From: Acidovorax delafieldii
GTDB taxonomy: Bacteria > Pseudomonadota > Gammaproteobacteria > Burkholderiales > Burkholderiaceae_C
Direction of reading: 5' to 3'
Length of the DNA: 7,702 nucleotides
NCBI GenBank assembly: GCA_002327945.1
Contig: DCVY01000252.1
Location: 1,639 to 9,340 of the forward strand
Under the pieces are notes generated by a model. The model had not been told where the DNA came from. It did no database searches and was given only the letters and a program-made list of their open reading frames with translations. This document shows, in pieces, positions 1-6,360 of the stretch (its first letter is position 1; every line of letters begins with the position of its first letter). Made by a program: the position numbers and the translations under genes.

Positions 1-15
1 GCGGATATCAGACAT
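1..15 (-). CDS. cyoC: Probable cytochrome o ubiquinol oxidase subunit III, first five codons only
   Basis: An ATG on the minus strand at 15-13 opens a frame reading MSDIR before the window ends. It lies inside the last codons of cyoB, so the two frames overlap by 8 nt, from this ATG through the cyoB TGA. The name rests on context: cyoC normally follows cyoB in cyo operons, and overlapping junctions are common there. No strong Shine-Dalgarno sequence is visible upstream, which fits coupling to cyoB translation. Five codons cannot confirm the product, and another small gene could start here. Confidence 0.5.
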
Positions 16-2023
16 GGCGGGCCAGTTGGAGTGTGCGGGCTTCTTCGGTGGCGAGCACTTCGGCCGCCGGAATGTAGAAATCGCGCTGGTAGTTGAATGT
101 GTGGATGATGGCTGCGAGCAGCAGCACCGCAAACGACACTCCGGCCAGCAGCCACATGTGCCAGATCAGCGCAAAGCCGAACACGATGGACAGGGCCGAG
201 ATCACCGCGCCCGCGCCGGTATTGGCGGGCATGTGGATGGGCGCAAAGCCGGTGCGCGGGCGCTGGTAGCCGTGCTTTTTCATGTCCCACCACGCATCGA
301 TCTCGTGCACCACGGGGGTGAAGGCGAAGTTGTAGCTGGGCGGGGGCGAAGACGTGGCCCATTCGAGGGTGCGCGCGTCCCAGGGGTCGCCGCTCCAGTC
401 ACGCAGCTGGTCGCGCTTCATGTGGCTCACCACCAGCTGGATCAGGAAGCAGCCAATGCCCGCTGCAATCATGGCCGCACCGATGGCGGCGATCACGAAC
501 CAGATCTGCAGCGACGGGTCTTCAAAATGGTTGGCGCGGCGCGTGACACCCATCAGGCCCAGCACATACAGCGGCCCAAACGCCACCCAGAAGCCCACCA
601 CCCACAGCCAGAACGAGCATACGCCCCAGGTGCGGTCCAGCTTGTAGCCAAAGGCCTTGGGGTACCAGTAGTTGATGCCGGCAAACAGGCCGAACAGCAC
701 GCCGCCGATGATCACGTTGTGGAAGTGGGCGATCAGGAACAGGCTGTTGTGCAGCACGAAGTCGGCCGGGGGCACGGCCAGCAGCACGCCGGTCATGCCG
801 CCAATGGCGAAGGTGATCATGAAGGCCACGGTCCACATCATGGGCAGCTCAAAGCGGATGCGGCCCTTGTACATGGTGAACAGCCAGTTGAAGATCTTCG
901 CGCCCGTGGGGATCGAGATGATCATGGTGGTGATGCCGAAGAAGGTGTTCACGCTCGCGCCCGAGCCCATGGTGAAGAAGTGGTGCAGCCACACCAGGTA
1001 CGACAAGATGGTGATCACCACCGTGGCATAGACCATGGAGGTGTAGCCAAACAGGCGCTTCCTGCAGAAGGTGGCCACCACCTCGGAGAAGATGCCAAAG
1101 CAGGGCAGGATCAGGATGTACACCTCGGGGTGGCCCCAGATCCAGATCAGGTTCACGTACAGCATGGGGTTGCCGCCCAGCTCGTTGGTGAAGAAATTCG
1201 TGCCCACGTAGCGGTCCATGGACATCAGCGCCAGGGCGGCCGTCAGCACGGGGAAAGACGCGACGATCAGCGCGTTGGTGCACAGCGCCGTCCAGGTGAA
1301 GACCGGCATCTTCATCAGGTTCATGCCCGGCGCGCGCATCTTGATGATGGTCACAATCAGGTTGATGCCCGACAGCGTGGTGCCCACCCCCGCAATCTGC
1401 AGCGCCCAGATGTAGTAATCGAGCCCGGTGCTCGGGCTCTGCGCCCCCAGGTTGGACAGCGCCAGCCAGCCCGAGGTGGAGAACTCGCCCAGGAACAGCG
1501 ACACCATCACCAGCACGGCGCCGGCCGTGGTCATCCAGAAGCTGAAGTTGTTCAGGAACGGAAACGACACGTCGCGCGCACCAATCTGCAGCGGCACCAG
1601 GTAGTTCATCAGGCCTGTGACCATCGGCATGGCCACGAAAAAGATCATGATCACGCCGTGCGCCGTGAAGATCTGGTCGTAGTGCTGCGGGGGCAGGTAG
1701 CCCATGTTGTCGCCAAAGGCCATGGCCTGCTGCAAGCGCATCATCACCGCGTCGGCAAAGCCGCGCAGCAGCATCACCAGGCCCAGGATCATGTACATGA
1801 TGCCGATCTTCTTGTGGTCGATGCTGCAGATCCAGTCGCGCCACAGCGTGCCCCACAGGCGGAGTCTGGTGATGAGTGCCATCACGGCGATGCCGCCCAA
1901 CACCACGGCGATGAAGGTCCACAGCACGATGGGCTCATGCGCCATGGGTACGGCGTCCCAGTTGAGCCGGCCCAGGGCCCAGTGGGAGGGAGAAACGGTT
2001 TCGGAGGACATCGGGAGACTCAT
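8..2023 (-). CDS. cyoB: Cytochrome bo3 ubiquinol oxidase subunit I
   Basis: This 671-residue protein is the catalytic subunit of the haem-copper quinol oxidase, an inner-membrane enzyme that reduces O2 to water and pumps protons. E. coli CyoB is 663 residues. Visible ligands are H122 (low-spin haem b), H298 in GHPEVY with Y302 (CuB and its cross-linked Tyr), H347 and H348 (CuB), H433 (haem o3) and H435 (haem b). Proton-path residues D151, E300 and K376 match E. coli D135, E286 and K362. Quinone-site residues R87, D91, H114 and Q117 match E. coli R71, D75, H98 and Q101, so this is a quinol oxidase and not a cytochrome c oxidase. The many hydrophobic segments fit the roughly 15 helices of the family. 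The ATG at 2023 overlaps the cyoA stop as ATGA and lacks a clear Shine-Dalgarno sequence, suggesting coupled translation. An ATG at 2011 is the alternative start. Confidence 0.98.
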   Translation of the reverse strand: MSLPMSSETVSPSHWALGRLNWDAVPMAHEPIVLWTFIAVVLGGIAVMALITRLRLWGTLWRDWICSIDHKKIGIMYMILGLVMLLRGFADAVMMRLQQAMAFGDNMGYLPPQHYDQIFTAHGVIMIFFVAMPMVTGLMNYLVPLQIGARDVSFPFLNNFSFWMTTAGAVLVMVSLFLGEFSTSGWLALSNLGAQSPSTGLDYYIWALQIAGVGTTLSGINLIVTIIKMRAPGMNLMKMPVFTWTALCTNALIVASFPVLTAALALMSMDRYVGTNFFTNELGGNPMLYVNLIWIWGHPEVYILILPCFGIFSEVVATFCRKRLFGYTSMVYATVVITILSYLVWLHHFFTMGSGASVNTFFGITTMIISIPTGAKIFNWLFTMYKGRIRFELPMMWTVAFMITFAIGGMTGVLLAVPPADFVLHNSLFLIAHFHNVIIGGVLFGLFAGINYWYPKAFGYKLDRTWGVCSFWLWVVGFWVAFGPLYVLGLMGVTRRANHFEDPSLQIWFVIAAIGAAMIAAGIGCFLIQLVVSHMKRDQLRDWSGDPWDARTLEWATSSPPPSYNFAFTPVVHEIDAWWDMKKHGYQRPRTGFAPIHMPANTGAGAVISALSIVFGFALIWHMWLLAGVSFAVLLLAAIIHTFNYQRDFYIPAAEVLATEEARTLQLARHV

Positions 2024-3087
2024 TGGCGGAGGCTGGCACCGGATTGGGGTGTCGGTGCGTAGCGGGTTGCGATTTCATCGGCCACCTGGGCGGCATTCTC
2101 GGAGGCGCATACGTCCTGCGGCAGGTTCAGGCCCGTGGCGCGCATGTAGGCATCGCCACCCTGTGCATCGATGGCCATCATGTGGTGCATGCACATTTTC
2201 CCGTCTTCCACGCAGCGGTTGAGCACCTTGTCGTACAGGCCTTCCTGCACCGATGCAAAGCGCTGCACGGGGTCACGCTCGCTGGGCTTGGCCAGGTTCA
2301 GGTAGGTGGTCTTGTCCAGGGGCTTGCCTTCGGCCCTGGCCTTTTGCACCCACTGGGCAAAGTCGCCATCGCTCAGGCCGTGGAACTTGAACGTCATGCC
2401 CGAAAATCCCGCCCCGCTGTAGTGGGACGACATGCCCTTGTACACGCCCGGCTGGTTGATCACGGCGTTCAGCTCGGTCTGCATGCCGGGCATGGCGTAG
2501 ATCATGCCGGCCAGGTCGGGCACGTAAAACGCGTTCATGGTGGAGGTGGCCGTCAGCCTGAAAAGGATGGGGCGATCCACCGGGGCGGCCAGTTCGTTCA
2601 AGGTGGCAATGCCTTGCTCGGGATAGAAAAACAGCCATTTCCAGTCCATCGCCACCACCTGCACCTCCAGCGGCTTGACGTGGGCCGCCAGGGGGCGCTG
2701 GGCGTCGATGCGGTCCAGCGGGCGGTAGGGGTCGAGCTGGTGGGTGCCGATCCAGGTCAGTGCCCCCAGGGCAATGATGATGAGCAGTGGCACGGTCCAG
2801 ATCACCAGCTCCAGCGTGGTGGAATGGTGCCACTCGGGGTCGTAGTCGGCCTCGGTGTTGGCGGCGTTGGATTGGCGGTATTTCCAGGCAAACCACAGAG
2901 TGAGCGCAATCACCGGCACGATGATGATGAGCATCAGCAGCGTGGCGGTGATGACCATCTGGCCTTGTTGGGCGGCAATATCTCCGGCCGGGTTGAGAAC
3001 GACCGCCTTGCTGCAGCCGGCCAGGCCGACCGCCATGGCGATCGCTGCAATCCAGGTGGGCCTGCGGAGTTTCTTGTTGTTGAGCAT
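2020..3087 (-). CDS. cyoA: Cytochrome bo3 ubiquinol oxidase subunit II, lipoprotein
   Basis: Read from the ATG at 3087, this is a 355-residue subunit II of the quinol oxidase. It has a signal peptide with lipobox LAGC (lipidated Cys at 25, as in E. coli), two membrane helices at about 45-68 and 92-113, and then a periplasmic cupredoxin-like domain. The region that carries CuA ligands in cytochrome c oxidases reads YSGAGFSGM here (about 223-231), with no Cys pair, so there is no CuA and the donor is quinol. The C-terminal part is longer than in E. coli (315 residues). It holds a Cys/Met/His-rich stretch, CMHHMM at 299-304, with further Cys at 292 and 327. A TTG at 3120 in the same frame would add 11 residues ahead of the signal peptide, and I reject it because it spoils the lipoprotein signal. 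cyoA is first in the operon and ends in an ATGA overlap with cyoB. Confidence 0.96.
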   Translation of the reverse strand: MLNNKKLRRPTWIAAIAMAVGLAGCSKAVVLNPAGDIAAQQGQMVITATLLMLIIIVPVIALTLWFAWKYRQSNAANTEADYDPEWHHSTTLELVIWTVPLLIIIALGALTWIGTHQLDPYRPLDRIDAQRPLAAHVKPLEVQVVAMDWKWLFFYPEQGIATLNELAAPVDRPILFRLTATSTMNAFYVPDLAGMIYAMPGMQTELNAVINQPGVYKGMSSHYSGAGFSGMTFKFHGLSDGDFAQWVQKARAEGKPLDKTTYLNLAKPSERDPVQRFASVQEGLYDKVLNRCVEDGKMCMHHMMAIDAQGGDAYMRATGLNLPQDVCASENAAQVADEIATRYAPTPQSGASLRQ

Positions 3088-3144
3088 GCTGGGTGCGACC
3101 AAAAAACGCTTAGGTGTCAATGCGAATGACGGAGGATTCGCAAT

Positions 3145-3150
3145 GTATTA
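3145..3150 (-). promoter_or_regulatory. Candidate extended -10 element for the cyo operon
   Basis: On the minus strand the sequence TGCTAATAC gives a TGn extension followed by TAATAC at 3150-3145. That would start transcription near 3138 and leave a leader of about 50 nt before the cyoA ATG at 3087. No good -35 hexamer lies 16-18 bp upstream, where the sequence is CCAATC or similar. The promoter would therefore rely on the extended -10 or on an activator bound at the palindromes just upstream (3160-3186). The match is weak and the call is an inference. Confidence 0.25.
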
Positions 3151-3159
3151 GCACCAGCA

Positions 3160-3186
3160 AAAATGTCGATTGGACATTTTGTCCAA
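3160..3186. promoter_or_regulatory. Interlocked palindromic operator candidate
   Basis: Two palindromes share bases. AAAATGTC (3160-3167) and GACATTTT (3173-3180) are 8-bp arms around a 5-nt centre. TTGGACA (3170-3176) and TGTCCAA (3180-3186) are 7-bp arms around TTT. The result is three half-sites in series, TGTC then GACA then TGTC, with the two TGTC copies 16 bp apart. This is typical of a dimeric or cooperatively bound transcription factor site. It sits just upstream of the candidate cyo -10 and between the two divergent genes. I cannot name the regulator. Confidence 0.5.
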
Positions 3187-3192
3187 GATCAA
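3179..3192. promoter_or_regulatory. Weak FNR/ANR-like box
   Basis: The sequence TTGTC-CAAG-ATCAA matches the FNR/ANR consensus TTGAT-N4-ATCAA at 8 of 10 defined positions. The right half-site is perfect and the left has two mismatches. In pseudomonads ANR is known to repress cyo genes at low oxygen, so such a site here would make sense. It overlaps the palindrome at 3170-3186 and could be a by-product of it. Confidence 0.25.
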
Positions 3193-3366
3193 GGTCGCCG
3201 TGCTGGTTATGTGTTTGTTTTTGCTGGATTCCTGGAGACGCTTGTGCCCTGACATGGGTCGGTCTGGCGTATATGCAATCAGGGTTTTCCTATGCGCTCC
3301 ATCCCAAAAAATGCAATGGCGACGGCGTTTTCGGGTGTAAAAAAGAGCTGTACGCATCCATTGCTT

Positions 3367-3372
3367 GAGGAG
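3367..3372 (+). promoter_or_regulatory. Ribosome binding site that sets the MFS start
   Basis: GAGGAG lies 7 nt upstream of the ATG at 3380. It decides for that ATG over an in-frame TTG at 3365, which would place the ribosome binding site inside the gene. Confidence 0.75.
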
Positions 3373-3379
3373 TGTCCTT

Positions 3380-4714
3380 ATGGTTGAGCCAGGTTCTGCC
3401 GTGCTGCCTGTGCCGGGTTTTGAGAGCTCGGCGTCTTTGGCGCGGGCGCATACCGATGAGGATGTGACGCCCGGCGAGATCGCGGTGGGGGTGATCATCG
3501 GGCGGTCGTCCGAATACTTCGACTTTTTCGTGTTCGGCATTGCCAGCGTGCTGGTTTTTCCCTCGTTGCTGTTCCCGTTTTTGTCGCGGCTGGATGGCAC
3601 CTTGATGGCTTTTGCCATCTTTGCACTGGCTTTCGTCGCCCGGCCTGTGGGCACGGCAGTCTCCATGGCGGTGCAGCGGCGCTGGGGGCGCGGCACCAAG
3701 CTGACGCTGGCCTTGTTTTTGCTGGGCGCCTGCACCGCAGGCATGGCTTTCTTGCCCAGCCATGACGCGGTGGGGAACAAGGCCATTGCAGCGCTGGTTA
3801 TTTTGCGCATTGGCCAGGGACTGGCGCTGGGTGGCACCTGGGATGGCCTGCCGTCGCTGCTGGCCATGAGCGCGCCACCAGAGCGGCGCGGCTGGTTTGC
3901 CATGATCGGGCAGCTGGGTGCCCCGGTGGGCTTCATTCTGGCGGCCAGCCTGTTTGCTTACCTGTACAGCAGCCTGAGCGTGGCGGAGTTTCTGGACTGG
4001 GGGTGGCGTTACCCCTTCTTCGTGGCCTTTGCGATCAACGTGGTGGCCCTGTTTGCCCGTTTGCGTCTCGTGGTGGGCCAGTCGTATGCAGAGCTTTTGC
4101 AGCAGCGTGAACTGCAGCCGGTGAGTGCGACCCAGGTGATGCGCCATGAAGGCAGCAATGTGCTGCTGGGCGCCTTTGCCGCCCTGGCCAGCTTTGCGCT
4201 GTTCCACCTGGCAACGGTGTTTCCGTTGTCCTGGATCGCGATGTATTCCGAGCAATCCATCACCGAGGTGCTGGGCGTGCAGATTGTCGGGGCTTTCCTG
4301 GCCGCCGCTGCCATCGTGTTGTCCGGGTGGCTTGCCGACAGGGTGGGGCGCCGCAACCTGCTCGGGGCCATGGCGGTGTTGATCGGGCTGTTCAGCTTCA
4401 CGGCGCCCTGGCTGCTGGGGGCCGGTTCAGTGGGCAACAACGTGTTTTTGCTGGTGGGTTTCGTGCTGCTGGGGCTGTCGTATGGGCAGGCCTCCGGCAC
4501 AGTTACCGCCAATTTCTCGGCCCAATACCGTTACACCGGTGCCGCGCTATCGGCCGACCTGGCGTGGCTGCTGGGGGCCGGCTTTGCCCCCCTGGTGGCT
4601 TTGGGGCTTTCGGCCCGGTTCGGGCTGGGGGCCGTCTCGCTGTATTTGCTGTCGGGTGTGGCGTGCACCTTGGCGGCGCTGCGCATCAACCGGCTGATCG
4701 AGCGCAAGGAATAA
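3380..4714 (+). CDS. MFS transporter, metabolite:H+ symporter type
   Basis: The 444-residue product is an inner-membrane secondary transporter with about twelve hydrophobic segments, the first at roughly 47-66 and the last at 416-436. The first segment begins with SEYFDFFVFG, which resembles the E-W-Y-D-F-F/Y-Y-G signature of the metabolite:H+ symporter family (ProP, ShiA, KgtP and relatives). The loop between helices 2 and 3 reads QRRWGRGTKL (about 99-108), a degenerate form of the MFS GDRxGRK motif lacking the usual Asp. The matching loop in the second half, LADRVGRRNLL (318-328), is canonical. The substrate cannot be told from sequence; organic acids, osmolytes or aromatic acids are the usual range. 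The gene diverges from cyoA and converges on ybeY. A shared control region with cyo suggests co-regulation but does not prove it. Confidence 0.9.
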   Translation: MVEPGSAVLPVPGFESSASLARAHTDEDVTPGEIAVGVIIGRSSEYFDFFVFGIASVLVFPSLLFPFLSRLDGTLMAFAIFALAFVARPVGTAVSMAVQRRWGRGTKLTLALFLLGACTAGMAFLPSHDAVGNKAIAALVILRIGQGLALGGTWDGLPSLLAMSAPPERRGWFAMIGQLGAPVGFILAASLFAYLYSSLSVAEFLDWGWRYPFFVAFAINVVALFARLRLVVGQSYAELLQQRELQPVSATQVMRHEGSNVLLGAFAALASFALFHLATVFPLSWIAMYSEQSITEVLGVQIVGAFLAAAAIVLSGWLADRVGRRNLLGAMAVLIGLFSFTAPWLLGAGSVGNNVFLLVGFVLLGLSYGQASGTVTANFSAQYRYTGAALSADLAWLLGAGFAPLVALGLSARFGLGAVSLYLLSGVACTLAALRINRLIERKE

Positions 4715-4778
4715 GCACCAGGAGAGGTGCAGCCGCTGGTGCGCTGGTGCGCTGGTGGGGCCCCGGTGGCTGCGCACC
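4715..4778. terminator. GC-rich hairpins in convergent spacer, possible bidirectional terminator
   Basis: Directly after the MFS stop codon, GCACC (4715-4719) and GGTGC (4726-4730) form a small hairpin with a 6-nt loop. Further on, GGTGCGC (4746-4752) and GCGCACC (4772-4778) form a 7-bp stem around a loop that contains the self-complementary GGGGCCCC (4757-4764). The location between converging MFS and ybeY genes fits termination in both directions. No T-run follows either stem, so this is not a classical intrinsic terminator. Confidence 0.35.
4735..4758. repeat. Three tandem copies of an 8-bp unit
   Basis: GCTGGTGC occurs at 4735-4742 and 4743-4750, followed by GCTGGTGG at 4751-4758 with one changed base. 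It lies in the non-coding spacer after the MFS stop codon and overlaps the hairpin arms there. Such short repeats can vary in copy number by slippage. Confidence 0.8.
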
Positions 4779-4805
4779 ACCGCCCGATGCCCAGAGCGGC
4801 CGTTC

Positions 4806-5264
4806 TTACCTGGCGTAAGGGTCTGCGAACCCCAGCTCCTGCAGGATGGCGGTTTCGTAGGCCTCCATCCCGTCGGCGTCGGCGGCGCTGGTCTCGTGGT
4901 CCCAGCCCTGGGCGTGCAGCGTGCCGTGCACCAGCAGGTGGGCGTAGTGCTCTTGCAAGCTTTTGTTCTGCTCGCGCGCTTCGCGCTCGACCACGGGAGC
5001 GCACAGCACCAGGTCGGCGGTTACCACCGGCTCTTGGGTGTAGTCGAAGGTGAGCACGTTGGTGGCGTAGTCTCTCTGGCGATAGTCGCGGTTCAGCTGC
5101 CGGCCTTCTTCGGCACCGACGATGCGCACGGTGATCTCGGCGTCGGTGGCCAGGGCGTGGCGAATCCAGCGCGTGACCTTGTGGCGCGGCAGCACGGCGC
5201 GGTGGGCGGCGGCGCCGTCAAAACGGCCAAACTGCAGCGACAGGGAGAGTTTTTTCAAGGTCAT
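4806..5264 (-). CDS. ybeY: Endoribonuclease YbeY, 16S rRNA maturation factor
   Basis: This 152-residue protein is a cytoplasmic single-strand endoribonuclease of the YbeY/UPF0054 family. The family acts in 16S rRNA 3'-end maturation and in late-stage 70S ribosome quality control. The zinc-binding signature H-x3-H-x5-H is intact at H113, H117 and H123, inside [11 protein letters not shown]. The family segment with Asn-Arg and YRxxDxxTNVLTF is present at about 58-73. Length is typical (E. coli YbeY is 155 residues). The ATG at 5264 follows AGAGG with 5 nt between. The gene lies 54 nt downstream of phoH on the same strand, the usual phoH-ybeY pairing. In E. coli ybeX and lnt come next, but here ybeY ends facing the MFS gene, so the cluster stops at ybeY. 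Confidence 0.96.
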   Translation of the reverse strand: MTLKKLSLSLQFGRFDGAAAHRAVLPRHKVTRWIRHALATDAEITVRIVGAEEGRQLNRDYRQRDYATNVLTFDYTQEPVVTADLVLCAPVVEREAREQNKSLQEHYAHLLVHGTLHAQGWDHETSAADADGMEAYETAILQELGFADPYAR

Positions 5265-5269
5265 TGATG

Positions 5270-5274
5270 CCTCT
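5270..5274 (-). promoter_or_regulatory. ybeY ribosome binding site at the edge of the repeat
   Basis: AGAGG on the minus strand, read 5274 to 5270, lies 5 nt before the ybeY ATG at 5264. It begins next to the 3' end of the AGCGC hairpin in the intergenic repeat, so the repeat seems to contribute the translation start signal. Confidence 0.6.
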
Positions 5275-5318
5275 AGCGCTTATGTGGTATGCGCTGATAG
5301 CTATTAAGTTAGGAGCTT
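5271..5318. repeat. Probable Comamonadaceae-type intergenic repeat
   Basis: The spacer between phoH and ybeY is almost entirely filled by a structured sequence. AGCGC (5275-5279) pairs with GCGCT (5291-5295), and after one mismatch TA pairs with TA, closing a 5-nt loop. Next to it, AGCT at 5300-5303 and AGCT at 5313-5316 bound an imperfect second stem. The TAGCGCTTA / TGCGCT / TAGCTATTAA layout resembles a short intergenic repeat that I recall as abundant in Acidovorax, Delftia, Polaromonas and related genomes. That identification is from memory. The minus-strand transcript would place the first hairpin directly before the ybeY ribosome binding site. Confidence 0.5.
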
Positions 5319-6278
5319 TCAGGCAGCGCGGCTGCGCGTGGCTGGCGCGCGGCGCGGTGCGTCATAGGCGTCCACGATGCGCGCCACCAGCGGATGGCGC
5401 ACCACGTCGGCACTGGTGAAGCGCGTCACGGCGATGCCCTTCACGCGCTTGAGCACCCGCTCGGCGTCGATCAGGCCGCTCATCGCGCCCTTGGGCAGGT
5501 CGATCTGGCTCACGTCGCCCGTGACCACCGCCTTGGCGCCAAAGCCGATGCGGGTGAGGAACATCTTCATCTGCTCGGGCGTGGTGTTCTGTGCTTCATC
5601 GAGGATGACGAAGGCGTTGTTCAGCGTGCGCCCGCGCATGAAGGCCAGCGGGGCGATTTCGATGGCGTTGCGCTCGAAGGCCTTTTGCACCTTGTCGTAG
5701 CCCATCAGCTCATAGAGCGCGTCGTACAGCGGGCGCAGATACGGGTCCACCTTTTGCGCCAGGTCGCCCGGCAGAAAGCCCAGGCGCTCGCCCGCTTCCA
5801 CAGCGGGGCGCGTGAGCACGATGCGCTGCACGGCACTGCGCTCCAGCGCATCCACGGCGCAGGCCACGGCCAGATAGGTCTTGCCCGTGCCGGCAGGGCC
5901 GATGCCAAAGGTAATGTCGTGCGTGGCGATGTTTTCGAGGTACAGGTTTTGCGTGGGCGTGCGCCCGCGCAGGTCGGCCCGGCGGGTGTTGAGCACGATG
6001 GCACCCTCGGGCGCCTCCACCAACGACTGGTCGCCCGCCAGCATGAGCTGCAGGTAGTCTTCCGTGAGGGGACGCTCGGCCATTTCATACAGGGCCTGCA
6101 GCAGCTCCATGGCCTGGGTGGCCTTGGCTTTGGGACCATCGACCTTGAACTGCTCGTGCCGGTGCGCAATGCGCACCTGCAAAGCCACCTCGATGGTGCG
6201 CAGGTGCACGTCGGCCGGGCCGCACAGGTGCGTGAGCCGGGTATTGTTGTGGGGAGTGAAGGTGTGGCGCAGGATCAC
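5319..6278 (-). CDS. ybeZ: PhoH-like ATPase (YbeZ)
   Basis: The 319-residue product is a cytoplasmic PhoH-family P-loop NTPase, the usual partner of YbeY. The family is thought to act on RNA, with ATPase and putative helicase roles. The N-terminal third (about 20-100) is the small domain found before the PhoH ATPase core. Walker A is GPAGTGKT at 127-134, and Walker B is VILDEAQN at 224-231 followed by [10 protein letters not shown] at 253-262. I chose the GTG at 6278, giving [12 protein letters not shown], because this matches how I recall related betaproteobacterial PhoH proteins starting and because a weak GGAA lies 8 nt upstream. The frame stays open to 6383, but those extra 35 codons overlap the ruvA start and look non-coding. 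The ybeY gene follows after 54 nt. The stop codon abuts the repeat. Confidence 0.94.
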   Translation of the reverse strand: MILRHTFTPHNNTRLTHLCGPADVHLRTIEVALQVRIAHRHEQFKVDGPKAKATQAMELLQALYEMAERPLTEDYLQLMLAGDQSLVEAPEGAIVLNTRRADLRGRTPTQNLYLENIATHDITFGIGPAGTGKTYLAVACAVDALERSAVQRIVLTRPAVEAGERLGFLPGDLAQKVDPYLRPLYDALYELMGYDKVQKAFERNAIEIAPLAFMRGRTLNNAFVILDEAQNTTPEQMKMFLTRIGFGAKAVVTGDVSQIDLPKGAMSGLIDAERVLKRVKGIAVTRFTSADVVRHPLVARIVDAYDAPRRAPATRSRAA

Positions 6279-6281
6279 GCG

Positions 6282-6287
6282 GATAAT
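6282..6287 (+). promoter_or_regulatory. Candidate -10 element for ruvA
   Basis: GATAAT matches the sigma-70 -10 consensus at five of six positions and would start transcription near 6294, about 65 nt before the ruvA ATG. No recognisable -35 hexamer lies at 16-18 bp, so the call is weak. It overlaps the region just upstream of the divergent phoH start, so a ruvA promoter here would interfere with phoH translation signals or transcription. Confidence 0.25.
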
Positions 6288-6360
6288 TCCAGTCAGGCAA
6301 CGAAAAACACGGCAAGAAAGACGGCGCTGCAACTGGTGCGTTCGCCGGCAAAGGACATCA

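Larger units (their letters stand above)
3088..3379. other. Divergent control region between cyoA and the MFS gene
   Basis: This stretch of about 290 bases separates two divergent genes and is visibly richer in A and T than the coding regions. It holds the leaders and presumably the promoters of both. It contains a cluster of interlocked palindromes at 3160-3186, an FNR-like sequence at 3179-3192, a 10-bp inverted repeat at 3154-3163 and 3218-3227, and a 7-bp inverted repeat (GCAATGG at 3313-3319, CCATTGC at 3358-3364) close to the MFS ribosome binding site. I see no convincing small gene. A plus-strand frame of 84 codons runs through it and ends at 3368, but it has neither a ribosome binding site nor family resemblance. 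Confidence 0.8.

Noticed and set aside
14..2062. A 682-codon open frame on the plus strand opposite cyoB
   Set aside because: It is rich in His, Gln, Gly and Arg, has no hydrophobic or domain pattern, and mirrors the third-position GC bias of cyoB, which carries all expected catalytic residues.
2023..3129. A 368-codon plus-strand frame opposite cyoA
   Set aside because: It is antisense to a clear cyoA with an unnatural His/Gly-rich composition, so it is a high-GC shadow frame.
3131..3151. GGAGG followed by ATG TAT TAG on the plus strand, a possible two-codon leader
   Set aside because: No promoter is apparent upstream in that direction because the site lies just before cyoA, so the match is probably accidental.
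3249..3277. CTGACA with TATGCA at 17-bp spacing as an MFS promoter
   Set aside because: The -35 matches 5 of 6, but the -10 matches only 3 of 6. TATATG, a better -10, has only 15-bp spacing, so I could not support a specific call.
3261..3279. Possible sigma-54 promoter (TGGC ... TGC) upstream of the MFS gene
   Set aside because: The GG and GC pairs are 7 nt apart instead of the 10 nt required.
3148..4255. Long minus-strand frames across the control region and the MFS gene
   Set aside because: Their low-complexity, Lys/Arg/Ser/His/Gln-rich products show no family features, while the opposite strand encodes a well-formed 12-helix transporter with a ribosome binding site.
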